Below the pieces are notes generated by a model. That model made no database searches. It saw only the letters and a list, made by a program, of their open reading frames with translations, and had not been told where the DNA came from. 64,000 bases of DNA from Pegea sp. RAD2-039 (Eukaryota > Chordata > Thaliacea > Salpida > Salpidae), in contig JAQGEQ010000277.1 of assembly GCA_034620365.1 (NCBI GenBank), positions 140,175-204,174 of the forward strand. Direction: 5' to 3'. Shown one piece after another: positions 1 through 11,448 of this stretch. A program made the translations under genes and the position numbers. How positions within the stretch are numbered: position 1 is the stretch's first letter; each line of letters starts with the position of its first letter.

Positions 1-1250
1 TTTTCTCGGTAAGTTTTTAAAAGTTTATTCCTCTAGTGTGATCTAGAGTTTAATATTTTATTAAATCTTGTCATCTTTTATCTTTAAACTTTTCAATCTC
101 TGATGTGTAACGAGTTTTTACTAAATAAATATAAATTTAAATGTGAAGAATTATCTTCTATCTATTTAGTAAACTTTTTTTTAATTTTTGTTCATTTCGT
201 TTCTTTTTAAAATCTATTATAAATTCTATCTTCTTTTGTTAGTTTATTTTCGTTTTATTTATAATCAAAATTAATGGGAAAAAAAACTAGTTAAAAATTG
301 TTCTTATTTATTTATTACAATAAATGCCAAGGAGAGTAAGTGAGCATCTCTCGGAATTAGATATACATAAAGCAAAAGATGTAACACGTGACATTTCAGT
401 AGTCCTCAAAACATATAACAGTGATCAATTACATAAAATTATAATAATGGAAAAATTTACGTTTTAGAAATGAAAGGAAATCACAGTGGTAACACATAAT
501 ATCAACTATTACTAATATAATTAAGTTAGAAATATAAAAAAATGTAAAACACATGGCATTTCTCAGTAGTCCTCATGCAATATAACAGTGACTTCGTATA
601 ATTTCACACAAAATCTTAAATATATAAAAAGATGTGTAACGAGTTTTTACTAAATAAATATAAATTTAAATGTGAAGAATTATCTTCTATCTATTTAGTA
701 AACTTTTTTTTAATTTTTGTTCATTTCGTTTCTTTTTAAAATCTATTATAAATTCTATCTTCTTTTGTTAGTTTATTTTCGTTTTATTTATAATCAAAAT
801 TAATGGGAAAAAAAACTAGTTAAAAATTATTCTTATTTATTTATTACAATAAATGCCAAGGAGAGTGCCTGAAGTGAGCATCTCTCGCTAATACACATTC
901 TCACAAATAACATTTATTGAATTAGATATACATAAAGCAAAAGATGTAACACGTGACATTTCAGTAGTCCTCAAAACATATAACAGTGATCAATTACATA
1001 AAATTATAATAATATTCAACAACAGGAAAAATTTACGTTTTAGAAATGAAAGGAAATCACAGTGTTAGTAACACATATTCTCACAGACAATATCTATTAT
1101 ATATAATTAAGTTAGAAATATAAAAAAATGTAACACATGGCATTTCAGTAGTCCTCATGCAATATAACAGTGAATAATTACACAAAATGTTAAATATATA
1201 AAAAGTTTTATAATAATAAAAATTGAATGATTCTACATTTTATAAGACTT
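1..1250. repeat. Direct duplication of LINE 3'-tail sequence
   Basis: Two near-identical blocks lie head to tail: about 101-600 and about 628-1200. Both begin with the string GTAACGAGTTTTTACTAAAT and both contain a TTTATTTATT run followed by AATAAATGCCAAGGAGAGT. The first block lacks about 50 bp that the second keeps (the part around CACATTCTCACAAATAACAT). The same tail motif (AAGGAGxGTGCCT, then ACACATTCTCACAAATA, then AACAGTGAATAATTACA) recurs at 1376-1540 and 48450-48600, where it sits directly behind LINE reverse-transcriptase sequence on the minus strand. I read these as LINE 3' ends duplicated in tandem. No coding potential is seen here. Confidence 0.6.
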
Positions 1251-1375
1251 ACAATCAATTATTAAAATTTTTTTATAAATAATAATTTATATAAAAAATA
1301 TTCATATATAAACGTAGAAAATAGTTTATAAAAGTTCCTAATAATCAATCATATAAATGCTGAATATGAGTAAAC

Positions 1376-2013
1376 GCAAAGGAGGGTGCCTAAAAAGAGT
1401 ACTTTCCGCTAACACACATTCTCACAAATATTATCTATTGAGTTAAATATACATAAAGAAAAAGATATAACAAATGGTATTTCGATAGCACTCACAGCAT
1501 AAAACAGTGAATAATTACATAGAATGTAAATAATATAAAATATAGAAAATGGCAATGTTGGCATTATTATAACGCTTCAACTTCTGCTTGAACAACGCGA
1601 GCGACTCCGACATGACAATTGCAGCTGGTTCCATGTACTAATTGTGCGGTATGAGAAAAAATTTGCTCTGATCAATGTATCAGGTGATATGGACTTATTA
1701 ATTGTAATGGTTGTCGTCTGAGCTGATATAACTTGAAGGAAGGACTAATAGATAAGAAATCATCAAACTGAAGGTCAATTAAATTGTGGATAATTTAAAA
1801 AATAAGAATTAAGTCGTATTTAATCCGTCGGATTTCCAAAGTATCTAAATTGAAGAAACTGAGACGATGTTTATAACTATCATATTTAATATTAAGTTTC
1901 CTACATACTAATCTTGTAAATGTGGTCTGAACAGACTCGATTTTTTTGATATCACGAACTTGATATGACATCCATGCACTAATATTGTATTCAAGAATTG
2001 GACATGCATACAT
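1376..2013 (-). mobile_element. 5'-truncated CR1/Jockey-like LINE, copy 1
   Basis: The minus strand from 2013 to 1795 encodes 72 residues typical of the C-terminal part of a non-LTR reverse transcriptase: a PILEYNISAW segment, then IKKIESVQTTFTRL, then RLSFFNLDTLEIRR and a stop. From 1794 down to about 1376 follows the 3' untranslated tail. The same protein tail and 3' UTR are found at 48424-49070, nearly identical in sequence, so the family was active fairly recently. This copy is cut off at its 5' side near 2013 and has about 150 bp of extra sequence in the 3' UTR (about 1545-1705). The clade is a judgement from motif style only. Confidence 0.8.
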
Positions 2014-2449
2014 ATTGCTACAAATCTTCTGATAAGTTTATTTATTTATTCAAGGCGTGGCTACCTTTCAACAGCTCTAATAGCAAACAAAAAACAAATA
2101 TTATGAGCAAAGAGATAATTGGAAGTAAAGCAATTTAAGATTTACACAGAAGAAATAGAAAGAAGCAAAACGTAAATCATCAGTAAAAATTTGATAAGAA
2201 AATAGAAGAAAGCGAGAAAGCTACATATTATTTGTTAAAAGAAATACTTTCCTGTTGTTTATCTACCAGTTTGCTATGTTAAAGAAGCCACTAAAATGTT
2301 GCCTCACTCAAAACTATTAACAAGGTTGTTCCTTTATTGGGTCTTCTTAAAATTGTTTGATTTTGAATGAAAAGCTTCTGATGATACTGAAAGATTTTTA
2401 TTTTCAAGAAATCTCTCAATTTGAGATTGTAATGTAGATTGCAAGTTAA
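2014..2449. other. Non-coding junction with a second A/T-tailed repeat end
   Basis: Directly beside the LINE truncation point is TTTATTTATTTATT (2037-2052) followed by CAAGGCGTGGCTACC, which looks like the 3' end of a different retroposon. The remaining 380 bp show no recognisable gene; the stretch runs into the minisatellite. Confidence 0.35.
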
Positions 2450-3056
2450 ATCTTGGGTTGGAAGAGTGTTGGGTTGGAAAATGTTGGGTTGGAAAATGTT
2501 GGGTTGGAAAATGTTGGGTTGGAAGAGTGTTGGGTTGGAAGAGTGTTGGGTTGGAAAATGTTGGGTTGGAAGAGTGTTGGGTTGGAAAATGTTGGGTTGG
2601 AAAATGTTGGGTTGGAAAATGTTGGGTTGGAAATGTGTTGGGTTGGAAGAGTGTTGGGTTGGAAGAGTGTTGGGTTGGAAGAGTGTTGGGTTGGAAGTTG
2701 GGTTGGAGTTGGGTTGGAAGTGTTGGGTTGGAAAATGTTGGGTTGGAAGAGTGTTGGGTTGGAAAATGTTGGGTTGGAAGAGTGTTGGGTTGGAAAATGT
2801 TGGGTTGGAAAATGTTGGGTTGGAAAGTGTTGGGTTGGATGTTGGGTTGGAAATGTTGGGTTGGAAAATGTTGGGTTGGAAGAGTGTTGGGTTGGAAGAG
2901 TGTTGGGTTGGAAATGTTGGGTTGGAAGTGTTGGGTTGGAAGAGTGTTGGGTTGGAAAATGTTGGGTTGGAAGAGTGTTGGGTTGGAAACTGTTGGGTTG
3001 GAAAAGTGTTGGGTTGGAAATGTGTTGGGTTGGAAAATGTTGGGTTGGAAGAGTGT
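2450..3056. repeat. G-rich 15-16 bp minisatellite
   Basis: About forty tandem units built on GTTGGGTTGGAAAAT (15 bp) and GTTGGGTTGGAAGAGT (16 bp), with occasional shorter units such as GTTGGGTTGGAT. The core TTGGGTTGG is kept in almost every unit while the spacer varies between AAAAT, AAGAGT, AAATGT and similar. All guanine runs lie on the plus strand, so this strand could form stacked two- and three-guanine quartets. Long open frames on both strands (repeating LGWKM or FQPNT) are by-products of the unit length and are not genes. Confidence 0.95.
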
Positions 3057-3593
3057 GGGACGAATTTTTGTAATTCTTAATCCCATGGTCACTTTTCATG
3101 TTGGACCTCGAACTTTGTGTTTTCAAATCACTAATAAAGAATATTTGAAGAATTGAAACAAAAAATATTTCCAAAAGTTATAATTGATGATAAAAAACAT
3201 CAATGTCACTGGAAGACTTTGTTCTTGATCTTACAGAGATGATCAAATCAAGTTAGATTAAATAAATCTGACAAGAATTTCAAAAACTTTTAAAATATTA
3301 TTTTGAAGAATTTTAAGATATAAAAAGTAAACGTTTCATAAATTTAATAGGTGAAGAAAATGTATTAATTTGAAAAATTTAAATTTTTATCAAATTTTTT
3401 TTGTAAAATTGTCAAAAAATTAATCTTCATTTTTTACTTCAAAAAGATTTTTGCAGAAAGAAAAATTGACATCTTAAAAACTCTTGGAATTAAAAACTTT
3501 ATATAAAAAGTAAATTTATAAAAAAAACAAACAAATTTGAAAAGAATGTTTATTTCAAATAAACATGAATTTGAATTGAAATAGAAAATGATG

Positions 3594-4833
3594 TTAGCCG
3601 TGCAAACGTTGATAATTATTCATTCTTTTAGAGATACTTTCTGCTATTGTTTCAACTGATGTACTTCTAGATCCATAATAATCAACAAAATTACCGTTCG
3701 GGTCCATCAAGTACATTATTATGGAATGATCAACCTGAAGATCACAAGATTTATGTCTTGAAAGATGCTGAAGATGAAGTAACTTACGATGTAATCGTTT
3801 TCATCATCTTTTGGACCACTACTGTAGTAAACACGAAAAGATTTTGTTGCAATTTTGATCTGTTCTTCTGTTCCAGTTAAACCAACAAACGTTGGATGAA
3901 AATCCTTCAAATATTCACTAATTGTTTTGGGAGTATCTCTCGAAGGATCAACAGACATAAAAACTGGGAGCAAGTCTGGAAGTTTCGGATTTTTATCTAC
4001 AATTTGATGAAAAGTTTTATGAAAAAGTAAATTTTTTTAGATGAAGTCTCACTGATATCATCAACAATATCTGAAATCCGTTCAAGTTCTTCAGGACATA
4101 TATCTGGGCAATGAGTAAATCCAAAGTACATGATCAACCATTTTCCGAGGAAATCTTTTTTGCTGACTTTTCTTCCTGAATCAAACAAGAAATTGAAGAA
4201 ATAATTTTCTTATCATGTTTATGTAAAGTTTTTGTCACTTATATAAATCTCACAAATACTTCAACTAAATTACCTGTGTGATCAATCAAATCAAAATCAG
4301 CGTTTCCAATATCTACTTTTTTACAATTCTCTTCTCTAGATACAATATCTTCTGTAAATAAAAAATCAACAAATTATCGAAAGCAATTACCAGGCCGCTT
4401 AAACTAGAAAACTCATAAAATAAATGATGTAAATACAAAGACCTCTCACTAACACACATTCTCACAAATAACATCTATTAAGTTAGAAATATAAAAAGAT
4501 TCACAGTTTAGAAATGATAATTGAAAACTCACTTGTCTCTTTCTCCATTTGCAAATAGTACCAAACACCAGCAATAAACAAAGAGAGAGTTGAAACCACG
4601 ACAAGCCTCGATTTTAAAGATGCTGAGTTATTAGGAGCTGACTCATCAATTTTTTTGGGTTCATCTTCTTTGAGAAGATCATCAAAGGAGTTGACAGAGT
4701 GATCTTTCATCAAGTTGTGGAAGGAAGATAAATATCTGCTTCCAACTACATTTAGTGGTCTTCTGGTTTGTAGGAAATGAGATGGTTTTGAAAGAATCTT
4801 TGAAAAAAAAGATAAAAAAATGAATTTAATCAT
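3594..4833 (-). CDS. SCO1: SCO1/SCO2 family copper chaperone of cytochrome c oxidase
   Basis: Five exons join in phase: 4533-4833, 4274-4351, 4053-4175, 3788-3996, 3594-3734 (283 residues). SCO proteins deliver copper to the CuA site of COX2 in the mitochondrial intermembrane space. Seen here: a basic, Ser/Arg-rich N-terminus, a membrane segment ([17 protein letters not shown], about residues 76-92), then the thioredoxin-like domain with the copper-binding CPDIC in exon 3 ([14 protein letters not shown]), SVDPSRDTP in exon 4 and the third ligand His in VDHSIIMYL of exon 5. Introns are 55-60 bp except the first (181 bp), which holds a LINE-tail fragment. A polyadenylation signal lies on the minus strand at 3555-3550. 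The ATG at 4833 gives a full-length protein, but an upstream exon (5371-5424) may supply an alternative targeting peptide. One SCO copy often serves both SCO1 and SCO2 roles. Confidence 0.95.
4442..4500. repeat. LINE 3'-tail fragment inside SCO1 intron 1
   Basis: The stretch CTCACTAACACACATTCTCA and the following ACAAATAACATCTATTAAGT match the LINE 3' UTR motif seen at 880-920, 1410-1440 and 48478-48510. It lies in the largest SCO1 intron, between the donor at 4532 and the acceptor at 4352. Confidence 0.6.
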
Positions 4834-5370
4834 TAAACTAGAAAATATTTCTTTTTAAATAAGTTAAATAAAACTAAAAACTTTATAATGATAAATATTT
4901 ATTATTTCATTTAAAAATTATTTTAGTTAAAAATAAAATATCAATTATAACCAAATATAATCAAATTTAAAAATTCACATTTATCTAAATTACATTTTCA
5001 CAAAACTAAAAAGAAACTTTCAATCTTAACAAAAAGTTTTAATTCAAATATTTAACTTGAAAACTTTTCAATAAAATAAAAAATATTTAAAACTTATAAT
5101 CTAGAAAATTAAATAAGTAACTGATATTCTGCTAAAAAATTATAAAAGAGAATAATATCTGATAGAATTATATAATTAATTATTATATAATGTTACTATA
5201 TCATAAATAGTTTATTTGATAATTTATTAAACTCTTATAAGTTATTTTCAAATGCAAAAATATTTTAAAATACAAATATAAAAAGATTTGTTTTAAATTT
5301 TAAGGGAATTCAATTTTGTCAAATAACTATAAATAAAAATTTTTAGAAAGTTTAAAAAAAGAATTATTAC

Positions 5371-5424
5371 TTTTGTTGTAAGGAACAAACGAGAAATTGT
5401 GAATAATCTCGACTTAGAAGCCAT
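5371..5424 (-). CDS. SCO1: Possible 5' exon of SCO1 (targeting peptide)
   Basis: ATG at 5424 opens 18 codons (MASKSRLFTISRLFLTTK), then a GTAATAATT donor at 5370. The peptide is Arg/Lys/Ser-rich with no acidic residue, as expected of a mitochondrial presequence. It can be joined in phase 0 to codon 9 of the downstream SCO1 exon if an acceptor TTTTTTTCAAAG is used, which fits the AAG acceptors seen elsewhere in the window. This is inference; the internal ATG at 4833 is also adequate. Confidence 0.3.
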
Positions 5425-8400
5425 TTATCAGTTTTTAAGAAATTTTGTCGAAAAAAAATGAATCATTAAAAATAAAACTAAATAAAAGTTTACTTAAGCG
5501 AAATGGGAAATCCCCTAATATAAATTGATGTTAATTCGAATAATAAAATTTAACAAATATGTTGAAATACTAACTTAATTCTAAATTTTTACTCACACTA
5601 AAATCAAGGTTTATATAAATCTTAAAACATTTAAATTCAAATTTTAGGAAATATTTAAAAGTTTGTTGTATTTCACTAAAAATTTCATAAAATGCATTTG
5701 GAATCAAAACAATTAGAAAAGAAATGTTAGAAAACTATTTCTTTGTCGTTTCAATGATTTAAATAATTAATGTAAGTTTTATTTTTTAAGTGTGTTTTTA
5801 AAACCAATTGCAAAGTTTTACTCAAACTTTCACAGCTCCATAGTTTGGTACAATTTAATATAAAATATAAGAAATTCATCAAAAGTACAAGTTGCTCACT
5901 GTAATAGAAGTATACTTGCGTTATTCTGCAGCATGATGACTTGATAACGATAAATGTCTGAAACCTACAACTAAAGTTTTCTAACTCACTTCGTCACATT
6001 TAAAGGTCCACAGCGATGACGCCACATCTTGCTTCGCGCTTCACACTTGGAGTGACTTTTAATAAAAAATTTGATTATCTTTTTGATTCTTAATTAAATT
6101 CTTTGTACTTTAGCGCAAGTAGCTCTTACTTTGCCTTTCTTTTATGTCATATATGATGACATAGATTACTTGTTTTAAGCTGAGTAACAAACAAATACCC
6201 AATTCTAGTAGCAGCTAGTCTTTTGTCCCTTTTCCTATGTAGCTATTTCTTAGATGACCGAATTTGAACATCACGCGAATAACTATTATGTCCTCTCTAT
6301 TCCCATCTGAAACATTTGACAATTTCGTGCTTGTTCCTATTTTATCTTTAATGTGTACCACTAAATACTATTTAGACTTCTCAACTCAAACACAACCTTC
6401 GTATGAGGTTTAAGCAAGTCCCTTTCAGCACCATCTCTACATCGACGCTCTACATGACAAACCAATTTATATTTCTATATTGTTTTTTTAATAGAAAGAG
6501 GTTGAATTTGTATCTATTTTCAAAATCTAGTTATTTTGTAAATCTTTCCCACATTTGAAACATAAGCTTGAACCAGCTTGACATCTTTTAAAATCATCAG
6601 GTTTGCTACTTCCAAATTTTAAACAAACTGCTTTCATGGTCGCTACTGACAGTTCCTCCTTGAGTTGAATTCACTGCTTCTTCTGCAGCTTCAACCGATC
6701 TGTCAACCCCAAAGTATCAGTACCTCCAGGTATCCTCCAGTGTCACTGCTTTATTAAAGACTTCCTTCAATGTTAAATGTTCACGTTCTGATGCAGCTGC
6801 GCCCGGCTAGTGTTGCAAGAGCCACCATAACGACACAAAGTGAAGTTACAAATCTTTAAATTCAAAGTATTTGCTTCTCCTTTTAAACAAAATCTTTTAA
6901 AAGATCAAAAAATCTACTTTTAATCTTATCACTAGATCTGCTGCCCAACAAATTAGTTATACACCCAAAATTCGACACAAATTTACTTTAACAAGTTTAA
7001 TAAATTGTTTCAACAAATATTTAGGACTAAAAAAAATGTAAAAAATAAAAGTTTAATTTAGATAATTTTTCTGAAGATCAAGTTTTTGATAATCATTAGA
7101 AGGAAAAAAATTTACATAATTGAATTTAAAATGAATTTTAATGAACATAAAAACTATTTGTCTAAAAATGAAAGTTTTTTTAATGTCAATGTTGTTGAAG
7201 GATTTAATAATCCTAAAAATTATCTTTTTAGATATAAGATTGAAATATCAGATTTTAAAAGTAAATATTATTAGAGAAAGTTTAAAATTATTTCTAGATT
7301 GTTGTAAAAATAAAGCCAATTGTAAAAATAAATGATTTATTTTTTAATCTGCAAACAGTTTAACTGATTCATAGAATTTCTATGAAAATAGATTTGAAAA
7401 TATAAAGATATTTATCGATTAGATAATGACTGTCAAGATAACCACCGATTTTTTTGTGTTTGTTAAATTGATTTTCAAAGTAGTTCTCTTTCAGCAGGAT
7501 TTAATAAACTCACAATATTTGAAATAATTTCATTTTTGTTTATAAGGGTTCTAAAAAAGTTGAAAGTTATTTCATTCAAGTTATAAATAAATAAAAAAAT
7601 GAATTTTTGAATTTATTTTTGTTTACTTAATATTTAAATAAGTCACCTTAAAAACAAATACATTTTATTGTTTCGTAAAAATTTTTAATATTTTTGTAAT
7701 TCAAAAAAGTTTGCAACAAATATTAGAAAATATTTTTTGTATAAAACAACATTTCATCAAAACAAATTTGAAAAGTTTAGAAATCTTACTAAAACTTCAT
7801 TTTACAATTTTTTGACAAACTCAATTAACTTTATAAATTTTGTTGTTAATAAAGTTAAAAAAACAATTTTTTATCCAAAAATTAAACTAAATTTTTATTT
7901 ACAGAATAAAAAAATTGATTTTTTAGCGCAGAGATGACTCTTGAATAAACAAACTTATCTTTAAAATTAATAAATAAATATGTTTTAATAGTTGCTAAAA
8001 AATATATTTAATTTTCTAATTAAACGAATGAACTTTTATCTTTTTGGTTTTTTATTTCAATTTGTTTTGTGATTGACCTTAACCACGAACTTATTTCAAA
8101 TTTCACAAAGCTTTCAAATAAATCAAAACTTGTTGACTTAAAAAACGTTTTTTTTTAAATTCAAAGAATTTGGCGACTGAGTCAAGCTCATAAATTTGTT
8201 GCTGAGTTTGAAATATTATCCAGTCAATAAACACACGGAATATATTTTCTTAATGAATAATTTACGATTCTAACAAAAAAGTTTGCCGCCATTAGACAGA
8301 TGTTGATATGAAGTCATCGTCTGCACTTTTGGCCCAAAAGTTTCTTTAACGACTTAACGCACTTGTTCATGGTTCATTGGATCCGCTAGTTGGCGACATC

Positions 8401-9185
8401 ATCTTGAAATATGAAGATGATTTTGAAGATTTTATGTTTCAAAATCTTTTTTGTAATTTTAACTTCTTTTATATTCAAAATATTGAAAAGTTTGATTCAT
8501 AATCCACAATCTACTTAAAGTTTTATGATAAAGTTTAAAACAAACAATTTTTCTTCTTTTATAAATTTATTTTTTGAAAATTGTTTTCTGAAATTTTTAT
8601 CAAAATTTATTTCAATTTATAATTTGTTTAAAAAACAAAAAATTATTTACAAATAAGTTTTGAGATGAAAATATTTTAAAAGCTTAGAATACAAAAACTT
8701 TAAATTCTTTTTTGACAATTATTTTCAAGATAATTAAATTTTTAAAAGTTAATTTCGAAACTTCTGATAACTTATCATATCTTAGAGGAGGTCGACTCAG
8801 AAAAACTCCCAAAAAATTGATTGACGAAATCTTTTTGAAATTTTTATTCTTTCTACAGATTCTACAACACACAAGAAAGAAAATTTGAAAAAGTTTTTTG
8901 CTTAAAATGCTTCTTTGATATTATTGTGTATTTAAATATAAAGAAAAATATTGGAGAAATTTTTGTAGAAAATAGAAAAGTCCGCGATTAGCAGCATTTA
9001 ATTAGTATAATTTATCTGAAGATCTAAAAGACCTTTCCTCATTGATTATGATTGTTTAGAAATGATTGAATTAGGTTTGTACCTCTGACACAATCTATAA
9101 ACGATTATACAACAAATAAGTAAAAAAAAACTAAAGAATAAATTTCTTTGATTTCAACAACAATTTGTACATCTCATAAAATTTC
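5425..9185. other. Gene-poor AT-rich stretch
   Basis: Apart from the gag relic at 6550-6815 I see no supported gene. About 5880-6850 is richer in G+C than its surroundings and is probably transposon debris. A 140-bp island at 8281-8420 is also less AT-rich; on the minus strand it opens with ATGATGTCGCCAACTAGCGG but stops after 11 codons. The open frames near 7086-7335, 7737-7937 and 8684-8872 are low-complexity Lys/Asn/Phe/Ile stretches with no family resemblance. Confidence 0.5.
6550..6815 (-). pseudogene. Decayed Ty3/Gypsy-type gag relic
   Basis: Read on the minus strand, about 6815-6735 encodes EHLTLKEVFNKAVTLED, a phrase of the kind found at the end of Gypsy-type gag capsid regions. About 100 bp further on, in another frame after stops, come the remains of two CCHC zinc knuckles: CLKFG...C (second Cys replaced by Phe) and CFKCGK. 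Stops and frame changes separate the parts. No protease, reverse transcriptase or LTR could be recognised nearby, so this is a fragment, and the assignment rests on motif spacing only. Confidence 0.4.
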
Positions 9186-11448
9186 CTAAAATATCTTTTC
9201 TAAGGACTCTTCATAAAGAGCAATAATCAACATCCCACCAATTCCACTGAGGATTCCGAAATGAACCAAAAAAAACTTCATCAAATCTTTAGCTGAGATT
9301 TGTTTGATTAGAGATGGAAGCTGTAAAGAAGAAAGTGATAGAAGACATCAATATCTTCATCAACTAACCATATCAACTAATGCCACATATAAAAAACCAC
9401 CAGCAGTTAGTGCTAATATCCACATCTTTAAATCTGCCACGTATTCACCAAGAGAAATGCCTTTTGAGTAAACAGATGAGTCATGAGATGGTTGTTGATA
9501 TGGAGAAATACTCACCAATAGCACAACCAATAAAAGCCATACAAGCACAAAGAAAGTTATAAGTGAGAGCTTGTTTCACGGACATTCCTGCCTCTAATAA
9601 GATTGCAAAATCTCCAAATTCATGAGGTAGTTCATGGAAGAGGATTGCGAGTGATGTACTACAACCAGCTGCTATTGTACTACTGAAAGCAGCACCTTCA
9701 ACAAAATCATCATGACGTCATCATGCTAATGACGTCATCAATCACTCACCAATAGCGAGACCGTCACTGAAGTTGTGTAATCCGTCGCCAGCGATCACCA
9801 TCCAAGCCATATCTTTAACTCCACCACCTTTGATGAAGAATGTGTCTGGTGAATGATGATTGCATGTATGGATACCATCGCTGATGCCTATGACGTCATC
9901 AAGTTCAATGATGACGTAGTCAGTTGAAAAGGGGAATTACCTGTTTGCATACTTTCACAATTGCCAGAATCCTGAAAAGAAATAAATTTGTTTAAAGAAA
10001 ATTGTTAGGAGAAAAGAAAACTGACATTTGGTTGAATTTTCGTTTCACCATTTGATAAAAGGACCCCTGAAAAGGAAGAAGAAGATGTTGAAGCAGTTTC
10101 GAGAGTTTTACCGGATCACTTACCGATACTACTATCTTGAGAATCAATCGTAATTGGATTTTGTTGATTATTAAAATGTTTATTCATTTCCTAAATGATA
10201 TTTCAATTTATTTACAGAAGATTTTCTATTTCTTTTTACCTTTATTTTTCTTCGTAAAGTCATTGTGCTTTCAAACACGAAGAATAAATACATTCCAACC
10301 ACAATTGTCAAGTTCTTATAAATTGTCGAAGTATTATGTGAATGTTCGTGAGTATTAGAAAGCGCCTAAAAAAAAAACCAATAAACCAACAGAACCAGCA
10401 AAAAAGACGCGAACAGCGACTTCAAGCGACCAATTTGTTGTTTTAACTCACATGAGGTAGCAGATGTAATATTGCGTCACCTACAAGAGTACCAACAGCA
10501 ATTGAAGTTAGAAAACTGATGATTCTGTTGTACAAAATGGAGTTTTTCATGACTGGCACCGTCATTAACCCAATAAGACTGAGTAAGCTAATCACAGCAA
10601 CACATCCTAAGGCTGTTCCCCAAACTACCAAATAAGGAAGTCGCGATGAGATGACGTCATCAACTAAAAGACTCTTACCTTTACTGGCGCTACTTGAAAG
10701 GAGGTCTGGTTTCTGTTCTTTGCCAACTAAAAGAGAGAATTTGAAAATGAAGAAATTAACTTCAATAATTGACTTACGATCACAATACTTTGAATTGATT
10801 TTATTCAGCAACAATTTGGGTAAAATTGTAAAAAATTGATGGAATCTTAATTGAATTTCATGAACTCCTGAATTATAATCTTCTTCAATTTCTTCTAAAA
10901 GTGGACACTGAAAGAAAAAAGATAAAAAATTCATATTTCAAGAAATTTGATAAAACAAACTTCATCGTGATGATGATCTTCATGATGATCTTCATCATGA
11001 TCTTCTTCATCATGATCTTCTTCATCATGATCTTCATTTAGTTCCCTCTTGTGTCTATGTTCTTCATGACTCTTTTCAGCCAAACCAACATCAGCAAATA
11101 ATTGTTCAAGTCGATGAACATCAATTGAATCATTTGATTGATATTTCAGAAATATTAAAGCTGCATCATTTACCATCGTTTTGATTTGCTGAAAAATTTC
11201 AGTTTTATTGACAATTTTAATTGAGTAAAAAACTTACAGATTTGTTGACATATAAACCAAGTTGACAAATATTTCCTTTACATAATATTTCAGGAGGATA
11301 AGACAAATCTTTTTAAAATAACAAATTGTTAAATTAGAAAAAAAAAGTTTGATAAAGTGACGAACTCTGAGTAAAATTGTTGGTTCCATTTGATAATGAT
11401 AAAAAATTGATAAGTAATAAAATAAATGGCCATCTAAAAACAAAAATA
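9186..11448 (-). CDS. LIV-1 subfamily zinc transporter (SLC39/ZIP)
   Basis: Thirteen exons could be joined: 11313-about 11448, 10961-11188 (the exon 11238-11312 is part of the first join), 10778-10907, 10679-10726, 10452-10624, 10240-10365, 10124-10190, 10026-10066, 9941-9971, 9750-9887, 9516-9695, 9369-9460, 9186-9320. ZIP proteins import zinc into the cytosol. Seen: a signal-peptide-like stretch (WPFILLLINFLSLSNG), an ectodomain with paired Cys (ILCKGNICQLG), an EF-like LFADVGLA helix, and a His/Asp/Glu-rich run (about 11040-10965); then membrane segments, the HNFSDGLAIG metal-site helix and the LIV-1 signature HELPHEFGD. The C-terminus ILSGIGGMLIIALYEE is typical. The first His of the signature is kept, unlike ZIP8/14. 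The initiator exon was not resolved; donors near 11400 are weak. Introns are about 45-60 bp and four contain TGACGTCA. Confidence 0.88.

Noticed and set aside
2334..3174. Five long overlapping open frames on both strands of the minisatellite
   Set aside because: They are translations of the 15-16 bp repeat in different frames; none has an independent start context or non-repeat domain.
10137..10358. Plus-strand 73-codon frame opposite the zinc transporter
   Set aside because: Antisense to two well-supported ZIP exons (10124-10190 and 10240-10365).
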